A stretch of DNA of 64,000 bases, taken from contig NC_088340.1 in NCBI RefSeq assembly GCF_036884655.1, positions 33,390,501 to 33,454,500 on the forward strand, given 5' to 3'. The stretch is from Musa acuminata AAA Group. Taxonomy: Eukaryota; Streptophyta; Magnoliopsida; Zingiberales; Musaceae. The translations under genes and the position numbers were made by a program. Below are positions 32,540-45,600 of the stretch, piece after piece. How positions within the stretch are numbered: position 1 is the first letter of the stretch; every line of letters begins with the position of its first letter. Below the pieces are notes generated by a model that was not told the DNA's origin, did no database searches, and saw only the letters and a list, made by a program, of their open reading frames with translations.

Positions 32540-35500
32540 ATGGCCAAGCCCGGCCGAGCGCGGCCGACGAGCCCGTCGGTGTCGCCGTCGCGATCTTCGT
32601 CTCCCTCGCGCTCCTTCTCCGGCTCGGATTCCCCGTCGCGCTCCCGCTCCCGATCCCGTTCCGGGTCACCCTCCTCCTCCTCCTCGCCCTCGCGAAGCGT
32701 GAGCTCGCGAAGCCGGTCCCCTCCCCCGCAGAGAAAGAGGTGAGTCGGTCACGTTAAATCTGTGCCCGAAACATCGCTTTGGAGACCCTCCGGAAAGTCC
32801 AAACTTTTGAGTCGGGTTTGTTGAGCTAGGAAAATGTGTCTCCGCTCGACCTTTATTTACTCTGTTCTCCATGTGTTCTTTCGTGCATGTGGTACTCTGG
32901 AGTAACAAAATCTGACGACAATTGATCACCTTTGATTTACTATTTGTTGATTTAAATATATTTGTCTTTTTTTCTTGGTGGGCGGTTTGTTGGGATCTGC
33001 ATATTATCTCTGTTTGCATAAGAGTGGTTGTCTTTGTTTCCTGCTCCGCACAAAAATGCTGGTAGATATGCTGAGTCGTCTAGCATCACCTGAATCGATC
33101 AGTTGTTAGAGATATTAATCCTACTTGTGCTCCCACACGTATTTAAATTAGATTTGGTCTGCTGCAGCTGGTCTCCTGCAATTCTGCTGAGTTTCCATTC
33201 TTTTGTTCAGATGAATCCTTGATTTCTTCGAGTAGGTCCAGACCAGTTTTTGATTGATTCCTATCAGACTGCACATATGCTTGTCCATCGAGCCCTCCCT
33301 CTGTGCTTTTGGCACTATTAGGGCTTTTTGGGCATCCAATAGTACCATGAAAGTCCATCTGATTTCTTGTGGGACTTTTGTGCATTTGGCCATGTCGAAT
33401 CCACTAGTCAAATGCAGTTTTAGTTTTATCAGTCTTACAATGCAATCAACATAGGTATTCAAAGCGATGAGCTTGCTACCATGTCAGAGTTGGTTCAGTG
33501 TGTTTATCTTACAAAAGTTAAAATACGGATTTCAGGTATATAATGAAAAAAATTACACTATAGTGGACATACAATCTAGGTCTAGGTGATGTAGAATATA
33601 TTTGTTTAGATCTAGGCTGAATTTGCATGGATCTAACCTAGATATGCACAAATATTTTTTAGATTTATGCTAATCTAGCTTATGTCTTCACCAACCAGAA
33701 ATAATGGTCTCTGCAGACCGATCCAACATAAATTATAAATTTTGCTTTTATATGACAACATAGTAGATTGGTGCTACAAAACATGTTTTTGGTAACGCTT
33801 TCATGCATTTCTTCCTGTTTCTTCCTTAATGAGGTATGCTTAGACATAAATAGATTCACCTTTAATATCCTTCCAATACGCTTTTGATGTTATTGAATGA
33901 TTCTTTTGTTTAGTGATGATAAATTTACAGCAATGTGTTCACTAGTTTACTCTTGTATGTATCTTATCCATTTTGTCAAAGACTGTCAATTTCTCTGAAA
34001 CAAGTTATCTCATGCATGATGATTGTCCACTCAGTCCACCTCTAACTGGTAGAAGAGCTCATTCGCCAACACCACCGCCTAAAAAAGCTTCACCAGAGAG
34101 GTATGATTATATTTAAAATGTGTTCTGATCCTTGTTATGCACACCAAGTAAACTCTGTGAATGCTTTGAAGAATTGGTCAAACAAAATCAGGAGGATCCA
34201 TATTGCTGACCCCTGAATTCCTAAAAAATCATGGATTGGTTATAAGAACCAGCCAATATATTATAGCTAGTTCTAGTTGATTGCTGTTGGTGTTGATCCT
34301 AGCTCTGCCCAATCTGAACTGATCCTATTAAATTCTTACCTAGAACCTTGATTTTATCGACTACATGCTTTACACTCATTGTACTTTTCTTTCAATTGTT
34401 ATGTAAACAGTAACATAGAGCATGTCTTCAATTTCTTTGTTGAATAATTTCTTTCCCTTGCAGGCACATAGCAATGCTCAGTCATTCTTATATTGTTGCT
34501 TCAAAGTTTTTTATAATGTTTCTGTTAAAGGGATGTTTTAAATGGTGAAATTCACTGTGATTAATGAGAACTGTGGCGAGTTTAGAACTTGGAATTTTTT
34601 GTGGAGCATCCTAACAAGGTAGGCAGGTTTAGTATAAATTGAACAAGATAGTTATTCTGGTTAAACTTTTTTTTTTGGTTTTCCATAATTTTCAAGTAGT
34701 TTCTAAACATAAAAAAGAATGCCACGATTTACACATTGAATAGGATCTATGCAAAACACCATGACCAAGACAATTAGTTGCTTGGCCTAACAAGCGGAAT
34801 ACCCAAGCAGTGAACAATACAATTAAAAAATAATTCAAAGGATAATAATTTTGCAAAGATAGAGAAGTTCTTTTAGAAATAGGATAAAGTGGACTCACAT
34901 AAATATGTAAGCAGAAACAAAATTAAAGCAGAAAAGCAACATTTATCTGTACGCTTGATAATTCCTCATGACTCTCATAGAGGTTATTTACACATTTTCT
35001 TCGTGGTGGAAAGTAATTTTATATGATGGAATTTGCTTTTGCTTCAGGAAACCATCTCCAGTGTCAGAGTCTGTGGTTCTTCACATTGATCATCTGTCTA
35101 GGAATGTTAATGAAGCACATCTTAAAGAAATTTTTGGTAAGTTAATTTCGGCCCTGTTTCATTTGTTTCCAAGAGTGTAGAATTTATATAAATATGTTTT
35201 AGCTATGAGTATCCTTCACTTCTGTGTGCCAGCCACAGGCTATATATAACATTAACGAGGATCCTCTTAGTAGTGAATGAGTATGAAGATCCTTTTACCT
35301 GAAATTGATCAGTTTATAAAGCAAGAAAGAAAGTTGATAATTGAATATCAAAATATCCTGTGCTGATATCAGATCTTAATTGAGTTTTGAGCCATTTTAG
35401 TTTCTTTGCATATGTTTTTAAGTTCATTTTATTGATTATATAAGTGCTTTCTGTTTTCATGCATAGGGCTTGCTAATCCATGTTATATATGTTCTTTTCA

Positions 35501-38500
35501 AGTATGATGGTGGGAAATTGTAATGCCATGTTATTGGCTTTGCAGGCAATTTTGGTGATGTAATTAATGTGGAACTGGCAATGGACCGCCTGGTATGTTA
35601 ACAATTTCTGGTTGTAACCTATGGACATGGACACTAGTTTTTTCATCTGATCACCTGTTCTACATGCTGTTTAGGTTAATCTTCCTCGAGGTTATGGGTA
35701 TGTTGAGTTCAAGAAGAGGGTCGATGCTGAGAAGGCTCTTGTTTACATGGATGGTGTATGTTTCTCATTCCTTTAAATAAAAATGTTGCAAATACATATG
35801 GTTCTTAAGCTGAGACCCTCTTGACCCAACTCTAGACACTCGAAGATCCTTTTTCAAACCTGCTTCCTTCATACTTGGATTGCAGGGCCAGATTGATGGA
35901 TGTGTTGTCCGTGTGAGATTTACATTAACACAACGCCAAAAACCTTCTTCCCCCCCGAAGGCTATACCTGTGGCTGCAAAAAGAGAAGCTCCACTGAGAG
36001 ATAAAGTTGGTACTAGTGCAGAAAAAGATGTTCCACTGCGTCCTAGAGAGCGTAAGTTAGCTTTTCAAATTATTCTTCTTAGCTGTACTTGGACATTCTC
36101 TTCTCCAGGAACTTATTATTTTAAGGATCTCTTTTGGGGCTCATGGTGATTTATATGCTTCTTCCACTTTTCCTTTTTGACAAATTGTGACTTATTTTCT
36201 TTCATATGAGGACTCCGACTTAAAATGGATGTGTCCAATAGCATGTTGTTTTATTTGTTATTTCTTGTCATCGAGATTTTGCAAATTTATCTTCTTTTTC
36301 TGATTTACTATATTAGCTTCTCCACGGCGGAAACCTCTGTCACCGCCACCGAGGCGATCCCCTCCTCCAAATAGAAGAGTTAGTTCACCCAGACGTCGAC
36401 CTGATTCCTCTCCTCGTCGTCGTGTGGAGTCTCCCGTACGTCGCCGAGTAGATTCTTCCCCACACCGACGTGGCGAAACACCACCTCGACGAAGAGCAGC
36501 ATCTCCTCCTAGAAGACGTTCTCCTTCTCCTGCTCGAAGGCACAGGTCACCGGCTCGGTTAGTTAATTTTTTGAAGTTTTCAATGTTTTTATCATGTCAA
36601 TTGGTATGTTTAATATAATTGGTATATATTTGTAGGATTTCTCCAAGAAGGGGGCGTGGGAGCCCTGTCCGTAAACGATCCCCTATTCCTCCAAGGCGGC
36701 GGTAAGTTGTCTTTTATGATAATGTATTGATACTGTGTTTTGCTGTGAATTTAAGCAAAAATTATGAATATGATGTGTCATTCAATGACACTGAAGAAAG
36801 ACCAATATATGTTATTTTTAATCACTGTCACTTGTCATGTTTTGAATTTCTTTCTGAAGTTTATCTAATAAACAGTGATGTCAATCGTCCTTCGATTGTG
36901 GAATTGATACTGGAAAATAGTGTTAATCATAATTTGTTGCAGGAATTGACATACCTATATTCTGGAGGATATAGGTGAATGTCTTATGCTGACATTCTTT
37001 GCTATTGCTTTCACAGTGTCTTTTGTTCTCAAGCATGGTATTTATGTTTTTTACATTATTTAAGTGAAAGCTCCATTAAGTTGGCCTGTTAATGGACTCG
37101 TCCCTATATCTGGTTGGAATAGATCTTCACATTTAACAAGAGCTTTTTTTACCAACAGTTTGACCATCCTTTAGTTACCTTTCTCATAATCAGATGCTCC
37201 AATGAAGGTTGATCTGATCATGATCAGATCAACCTTCATTGGAGCATCTGATTATGAGAAAGGAACTCTCAACCAAAATATCTGAAATTGGAGCATCTGA
37301 TGTTCCAATGAAGGAGCTCTCAACCTTCATTAGAGCATCTGATCATGACATATATCTGAAATTGTAACATATACATATATAGTATATTTCTCATTATCAT
37401 TTAAAGGAACTCTCAACCAAAATATCTTAATAGACACTGGCAGCAGATTTTCCTGATGTCTAAAGTGACACTAACTTGGTGTAACTAGTGCCCGCCCTCT
37501 TTCTTCCTAATGAAAAGCTGAGGAAAGTTACTTCAGATTTAGGCAAATCAACTCCAAATCTTTCATCTATCGTCGCCATGTTAATAAGTTTTGACCTCTT
37601 CCTAAATCCATCTGGATCATGATTTGTATGATTTAGCATTCAAACTCAATTAACTAAGGTACAGGTTCCCATTTTAGATTTGGTTGAATTATATGTTTTT
37701 ACTGATCTACGAGTTCTACCATCTGCAAACCTGCTTGCCTTGTTTGAAGCAGTGCAACTACCCCGAACCTGCCACTTTTGTGACCCCGTTGCTAGACAAA
37801 CTTCTTTAAACCTTGCATTTCTCTTTTCATTAAATCTTGTTGTTCTAATAGTCCAGTGAGCTGTTTTTGGAATAAATCAATATAGTACTAAATTTTCTCA
37901 ATGAATTTGCTTTCATGTCAGATCACCTCCTAGGCGACCAAGGAGTCCACCAAGGAGGTCACCACCGCCTCGCCGTCGTAGTCGTTCACCGATAAGGAGG
38001 CCTCTTCATTCGCGTTCTAGATCAGTTTCTCCTCGCAGGTAACAGCAGTATTGCATTCTGGTTTTTATCTAGTTCAATTTGGTTCCCCCTTTTCCCTAGT
38101 TTTTATAAGCCAAGCTCAAAAGATCTTTTGTCTGATTTTCCATGGTTATTTTTGCATGGCATGCCTGTCTTAAAATTTGTCAATTCTGACCATCTTTGAC
38201 AGCAGGGGGCGAGGGCCACCACCAAGGCGTGCAAGTTCTGGTTCATCATATTCTGGTTCTCCCAGTCCTCGCAAGGTAGTTATCTTCAGCATGCTATATG
38301 TGCACTTACATGGAAGCACGTTCTTGCATCTTCCTCAATTGCGGATGGTACACATTCGGGAATATTAATATTTATTTTTCTTGTTTTGCCTCCCAGGGAG
38401 CTCGCAAGATATCAAGAAATCGCAGTCCTAGAAGGTAATTGTTCGGCTTTTTTTTATTGAGCACATTTGCATCTCGTGATTACATTTAGGTTGAAACACA

Positions 38501-38780
38501 ACATAGTGGTAGATGTTTCATGATCGCTGAAAATTAGTTTCAGTGTGAGCTGCGTTGCTTGCGGTACACTTTTTATTTTCCTTCTAGTGGATGCACAATA
38601 GATTTAACTTCACCGAATTGCACTTTCCTCCTCTTAAAGAGTGTAGTTTTACAGATTCGTTTTGAATCGGACAAAGTAGAATATTCTCACGACTTACTCT
38701 TGGATACATCATGCAGACCTGTTAGAGGAAGAAGCACCAGCAACAGTAGGAGCAGCGGCTCCCCTCCTAAAGGTAACTGA
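32540..38780 (+). CDS. SR45: SR45 serine/arginine-rich splicing factor (RNPS1-related), 12 exons
   Basis: Exons: 32540-32739, 34035-34100, 35048-35136, 35546-35592, 35675-35755, 35886-36051, 36317-36557, 36636-36701, 37922-38038, 38206-38275, 38397-38434, 38717-38780. All introns are GT-AG and frames join exactly to 414 residues, the same length as I recall for Arabidopsis SR45. Exon 1 opens MAKPGRARPTSPSVSPSRSS, the first RS domain. Exons 3-6 encode one RRM (RNP2 region VVLHIDHLSRNVNEAHLKEIFG; RNP1 NLPRGYGYVEFKKR). Exons 7-12 encode the second, Arg/Pro/Ser-rich RS domain. Known for the family: a nuclear-speckle protein that binds U1-70K and U2AF35 and associates with exon-junction factors, acting in constitutive and alternative splicing, flowering and sugar/ABA responses. 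Exon 10 has a CAGCAG tandem acceptor, so use of 38203 would add one serine. Confidence 0.95.
37178..37263. repeat. perfect 86-bp palindrome in an SR45 intron
   Basis: Left arm 37178-37220 (CCTTTCTCATAATCAGATGC...) is the exact reverse complement of right arm 37221-37263 with no spacer; the centre is CTGATCATGATCAG. Parts of the arm sequence recur just downstream (GGAGCATCTGAT at about 37291, TTAGAGCATCTGATCATGA at about 37330), as does GGAACTCTCAACCAAAATATCT (about 37262 and 37406). So the whole 37178-37430 stretch is a rearranged local repeat cluster. Confidence 0.95.
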
Positions 38781-39619
38781 TTCCCGATGTGACCATATAT
38801 GGCATTGCAAGGTAACAAGCTGAGACCATCTGCACCAAACACGAAAAGGATTTAGATCTGTCAAGCAACTGAAGTTTTCTCTTCTGAGGATGATTGGTAT
38901 CTGACTCCATGTAGTTGTTCCTCCAACTGTTGTTAGGTTGACACTGTTTTCGAATATGTAATTACCAATTCCTTTCTGTGTTAGATGTTAAATATTTTGC
39001 AAATATGGCTTTTTATTATCCTCACCCATTTGCTCCTCTTTTTTTTTTAAAGGTATTTATATGAATGATTCTATCGTGTTTCAGATATCCCATTAAAATG
39101 TTATCGGACTTATCTCATACCATTATCTGACTTAATTCTTCGACATTGATAAAGTAAGTTTAGTGCATGTGCAAAGTTACCAAAAGATATATATATAGCC
39201 CATAATTTACTTATGATGAGGCCATAATTAAATGATCACAGATGAGAGAAATCCTCTCACAGTAGAGGCGAAATCTGATTTATCGACATCAACATTAAAC
39301 TGGCAAACCCAAAAACAGAAAAGCTTTATATTAAGGGTGGTTACATTAGGGTACAACGTGCATACGACCAAAGGACCTGAAACATGTAATGCATTCGCAT
39401 TTATCTATGCATCTTTATACAATTATGTACACAACAATGCAGAGTTCCTTCCCCCCAACACTTTGCAATGTTAAACAGATTAAAGCTAAAAATACAGCCC
39501 TACGTACGCTAGAGGTTGAATCATGAACACCATATCTTGCAGGTCTTCCCCACAGGTTCCAATCGGAAGTGCTTATGCTGATTTCTTACTTACAAGATGC
39601 AAACTGAATCACTGAATCT
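38781..39619. other. 3' regions of the convergent SR45 and TCP11 genes
   Basis: SR45 (+) ends at 38780 and the TCP11 gene (-) ends at 39620, so this 839-bp spacer holds both 3' UTRs. An 80-codon ORF at 39232-39474 has no recognised product. No canonical AATAAA was confidently assigned to either gene. Confidence 0.6.
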
Positions 39620-42600
39620 TTACACCAAGACCCTGTACCACGGCCCATGAACTCGGCTGGTGACCATTGCCATTATAACAATCATGTTGCCTGCATTAAC
39701 CACTTGGTCCAAAAGCATGGCGGCCCCAACTCGTCGGAGTGCTGCATCTGCCAGCTTCCGGCCTCGGGCACCGCTCCCCCCAAGTACGACTCCTCGTACA
39801 GCCAAGTAAATTGACCGTGAGACCTTTGCGAATATGGCATCGTCATTTTGCAGGCTTTTTGTGAGCATTCTTGCCATAATCTCCTTTCTGCTTTGAAGCT
39901 TTGTTTCCAGAGAGGAAGTTGAATATGAGCCAGATAAGCTCACCATCATCTCAGTGATCTCTTCAAAACCTACATCAGGTGAATTCTTCAAGAGATCGGA
40001 GAGCCCCTCGACTGTTTTTGAAACTACAGATTCCAACTCTGAAGGAGCAACAGATTTTTCGCCGAGGACAACTTGTCGGAAAACCAAAATGCTGCATGCC
40101 ATGGATAAAGGAGTAACTAACAGATGACAAACTACTAATGTTTGAACCATTTATTTACTGATGGAGAGCACACCTAGCCTAATCAGATTAGAAAAATCAC
40201 CTTGTTGCGACAACAATTATTTGCTGGAGTTGGCTCTGAACAGCTCTCAATCTCAAAACATTAAGCTCAAGAGTTTCAGGAGCCATCTCAGTTGTCAATC
40301 CGGCTATTGCACTCGCAAGTTTTAGCAAACCAAGCCGAACCAACTTGTCCACCTTTTCTCCACTGCATTCTGGTAGTTCGTCACCACCTGGCTCAGGAAG
40401 CAAGGTCACTATAAATTACTATGGCATTGATGATTATGAACAATCATGCACTGTACATCACTGTTAATTATTCAAATGGCCTAGAACTTGGTCATCTTGA
40501 AAGTTATGAAGAAAGAAAATTAACAGAGAATTTTACCTGAAGCATTAAAAAGAACATCATACTGTTTTGATGAGGATGAAAGGCCACCACCTGTACGGAG
40601 GGTAGTAATAGGAAGTCCCTAAATTGAAGATGTCCAGCACATTTTGTTAGGCAATTTATTACACATGTTATGTGCCAAAGCCAATTTAAGAGAAACTCAC
40701 ATGACTTGCCGATAGAACAGAACAGAGGTCGACGTGCTCGTTCCATTCTTCTTCCAAACTGCCAACAAATGAGGATAACCAACGAGAAGTTTTTGGAAGA
40801 GAGTTGGCAGCACCAACAGGAGATCCACAGCGGTCCATGAATGCCTTCTGCAAATATTCCAATCCTGCAGATCCCTTGATGATTGGTTCCATCAACTTTA
40901 TACGGGCAAGACTAACTTCCTTCTTCAGTGTCTGTCAACAGAATGTCTCAATCAAATTTTTGAAAAGTATGACAAATAGTTTATGCAGTGAAATATATTA
41001 GTTCAATATTTTTGAAAAATATGACAACATTTAAAGAGTGCACATATTTCAAAAGCCAAGATTCCTCATAAGAACTATCAGAAACCATAGTTTCCTCAGA
41101 CAAGATCTTCACTCTTGAAATGTTGGTCATTTTCTGCCATTTTAACTAGAGAATCTGCACTGGCATCAAAATAGTTTGAACATTCGAATGCCAATTTAAC
41201 TAAAGATTATATACAAGTATCACTTTGTTCACATTTATATATGTATCATCCACGAAATCCACAACTCTGAAAAGACAATTATAATTATCCATGTTTCAAT
41301 ATAAAATCGAATCAATTAAGTTGGTGAAAACACAATAATAATCATTTTCATCTAGTATATCCACAAAAGTACTTTGATGAATGACATAAGGATCTGACCT
41401 GTATTTGCTCCAAAACAAAGCGCAGACCCTTGATTGCGGCAATAACAAAAAGGTTGTTCTGTTTGTCATTAGATCGAGCAATATCTTCCAAACTATTTAA
41501 CAACTTCTGGTGGTCCTTTCTCATGTCATCTTCACTTGCAGGAGTAGATAATTTCCGAAGCATGGTCAGCACAAACTCTAAAATATTTCCAAGATAATGT
41601 ATGTCATGAGAGCCTGACTCAAGGACCTTTCACCAAAATTAACAAGGAAAGTATGAGCTTGAAGTTGGAAATCAAGGCCAAGGGATTAAAAAGTATATTG
41701 GGTCAATATGTGTGACATATTATAAAAAATGTCAGGGACAAAAAGAAACACTAACACCATAGAGACTTTATAATCTAGGAGATCATAGATTTACCTGGGA
41801 GAGAATGTCAAGATCAATACTATTGAGAATATCTTGCTTCCAACTCTGTGGAGCCAAATCACATAATTCATCCCGTACTTCCTTTACAAGACCCAGTATT
41901 CTACTGTAATCAGGTCTGTCTTCCTTTAGAGAATCCAATATTCCATCCCAAAATGCCTTCTCCATCGTCTCTTTAACCTACCAGGCAGACAAAACATGAA
42001 ACGAAATCTGTTAATGGCCCCTTGAAGAAAAACCTAATACAACAAGGATCAACCTCAAGAGAACAGTAGACCAGCAATGTGCAATAAATTTATTCACATG
42101 AGCCAGTGACTTGGAAAAAAAACAAGAGAAAAAAATTGCCTAATCATGCATCACCAATCATCCTCAAAAGACATCATCAATCTGAAAATTAAACCCTCTA
42201 TACGAGTAGGTCTAAAAGATTATCAAACAATGGTCTTACTGATTCTTTTCTCATGCATTATGGCATGGCTCATATAAGAAAAAAAATGTTTTGAGCGCCA
42301 CCTGTATGTTTGGGGAAAGAAGTCCAATTACCTGGATACCAATCTCTTCAGCTTTGAGGTCAAGATTATCAGCAATATTTCCATTGCCCCAATGCATTAT
42401 CTCATTGACAAGCAGTTCATTTTCCGTGGGCGACTGTGTGACCGTTCTGAAACTTGACTGAACATCTACATTTTGAATTTCTGAACCAACCGTAGGCTGA
42501 GTGGAATATGAAGCACCAAACAGAGAACGAACAACATGATTGGATCTCCCTTTAATATCAACACTCTGCTCATGAGGCACAGAGACCACATTTTTTCCTG

Positions 42601-45600
42601 AAGTGTCGGGTGCCGAAGGTGATGAAATATGAGCAACAGATGTTGCCAAAGGGCTACCGTTCTCTTTTGCTTCAAAGAATTTGGATCGTGTATCTGATAA
42701 AGCACATTCCATTCGTTCAATTCCAGCATTGCCACCTAGGTGTTGCACTTTCTCCCTCAGAAGTTTCTGGTCTTCAATAACCTACATCAAAACACCCTTA
42801 GGATATTCATGACACAAACGTAAAAGAAAGAACATGATGGTAGCCATGAACCTTTCAATCTGACGAACAAAATATTACAAATATTTGTAATTTCGAGGTG
42901 CTAAATTATTCTACCATTAATCAACATTTGTGAAGCAGTTAACTCCTTTACGCTAATGAAGTTAGGCATATATACATCTGTGTTTTTTATATGTATCTAT
43001 TAGTTAAGACCTATAAGTTTGTTAATAAGACTCAGAAAATTATGAACTTACTTATTGCAGAAAACATCTGATGGTCTTGTTAGGTTTACCATAGTGATGA
43101 TTTAACTGTTACTCTGTCTTCTAAAAGGTCAAAAAGAACTCTTGGATTTAATTAGTAAAAATTCTTAAGAAGGCAATCCCTCCTTTCTTGCTCTAATTCC
43201 ATCCCGACAGTTCTGTTTGATAGCGACTACCCATCAAATTCTCTAATTCCAACCCCACCTTTCTTGCTCTTGATTTGCCCAACTTCCTCCTCAACTTGCT
43301 CCTCTTTTCATTTATCTCTTAATTTCTCTTCATTGTCAATTATTTCCCTTTCCTAGTCATCCTCATTCTCTTTCACCTCTATTATCATTACCCTACTCCC
43401 TCTCTCAGTTATGATGACGCTAGCAAGTATAACATATGGTTGAAGTGTGGGGAGGGTGACAAAGAGAAATGGATAGATGAGGAAGTTGCCTTGCTGTCCT
43501 CCTTGGAAAAGAGTAAAAAGAAAAGGAGCTATTTTCATTTTGGAAAAATATCAGTGATTTCTCTATGCAGATTGCAATAGTCAGGTGATAACAGTAAACA
43601 TAAAACACGCCAACAATTCTCCTAATCAACCAGTGGAAGTAAACCACACCAAATTTTTTGATCGGAATATATAATTTAGAAAAGCCTGAGTAGCCTTGTA
43701 ACATCACAATAAAGGTCTCATGTAATTCTCTCTCAGAATTTTGAAGCCTCCTTCCAAAAGAGCAAAACAACAGTGCTAGTTAAAGATAAAGGCAGAACAA
43801 CTTTAGAATGTTGGGTTATATGAATTTGTCACTCGTGTTTAACAAACAAAGTCAATGATTAATATAAAACAAACTTCAACTACTAGATTATTGTCTGGCT
43901 ACAAGGACATTTTTGTGCCATCCAACTCTTGTTATGCCCACTTCTTTACAGTAATGGAAAATCATTGTCTCATGCATGTTCCAGTAACATGTTTTCTTAA
44001 GAAGAAAAATAATCGGTTAAGATCAGACAAACCTGTTTTTGAATAGCCCTCATATCATGACTAAGATCAACTGTCTGTCCTTCTGCAGTCATCTTGCATG
44101 TCTGCATCATCGACAGTTCCAATTGACAAGCAGCTCTCACAAGGTCTTCCTCCAGAGATCTAGCATCTTTCACTTTCCATACCACAAACCTGTAAAGGTA
44201 AGAACACCATGCCGTGTCGAATGTTCTCAGCTGGCATCTAAAATTCTGTTCCCGAGGCAAACCGGTAGAGGAGTCTTCATGATGATTCAAAGACAAGGCA
44301 TCCGGTGATGATTGCCTCGAGGAGTGAGCACTTTTAGGACCATCCAATATGGTATTCACTAACAATTCAAACTCCCGAAGAAAGTTTATAGCTGCCTCCC
44401 TCAAGGAAACTTCGCGCTCCCCTTGGCCACTGAGAACAGCATTTGGATGACCTAATATCATGTAAGCACAGAGTATTACTCTGACCGGATACCTTGACAT
44501 CTTTGTTTCAGAACTTCTAGATTCTCTGACAGCCACTCTTTTTGTCCCACCTCTCTCTCTTGAGGTTCTACTGGATGGGACTTTTCTATTTGGAGAGGCT
44601 AGCTGCTTAAGCAGATGATTAATATTTTCGACACTTGAAGGTCCAGATGAAAGTAAGAGTGAGATACGGCTCTCCAACCGATCTAGCAAGGATTTCGCCG
44701 TGGCCAGTGTTTTGGATGATTCAATAAGGAGAGCGACTTGTTCGAATGGCATACATTTAACAGAGTTCTCGTTTAACCCCATAGCTGCATAAGCTTTAGC
44801 CAAGGCAAAAGTAGTCCTCCTTGATTTCACAAACTGCCTCCAGCACCTAAATACCCAGTCAACCTTGAGAAGCAAATAAAAATCAGAGACTGCAATTATC
44901 AACTAGTAAAAAATATCACCTTGCTAATTTTCTTGAAAGAAAATCTCCATGTCTGATCAAATTGATCCGTGCAGAACCATGAGAGCCACCTCTTTGTTTA
45001 AGATACTCTGCCCTTTGTCGCTTTGCCTGAACACCAGTGTAGCTTGTATAAGAACGAGCAACGAAACCTTATAACAATGACAGAAACTACATAATTGCAA
45101 ACCATGCATCCCTAATTTTCTCGACAACAGTTTCATATTAATCAGAGTCCAGCTATAATCTTATAAACCAATTGCAGCCAAAATAAGTCCAATCAGCTAT
45201 GCCTACTATAATAAGTTAAAACAGTATCCAGCTATAATCCTACACCAGTAGATAGTATTTAGACTAGAGTGACGAGATTACAATATTACAAAATATTGAA
45301 AAAGAACCTAAAATGACTGGCACATACATTTTGGAGCCGATATTCTAACTGCTCTTTCAATCTTCTCCTTTCAGTTTCTCTTCGATGGTACACAGTTTTG
45401 GCTACCCTGCGTGCCTGCACTACTCTAGCATGGGCTCTTTTCTTTTCTGCTTCTAACAATCCCAAACGTTTTTTCTCAGCAGCAGCACGCTTCTGAAAGA
45501 TTGCAGAGCGCACACACTCTTTATGTTTGTTCTCTCGGATTACCCGTTGCAACAGAGATGATGCAGTTCTCTCGCGAATGGCAGCTCTTCTCTGCATATG

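Noticed and set aside
33143..33462. Minus-strand ORF of 104 codons in SR45 intron 1
   Set aside because: No recognisable product, no transcription signals, inside a confidently placed intron.
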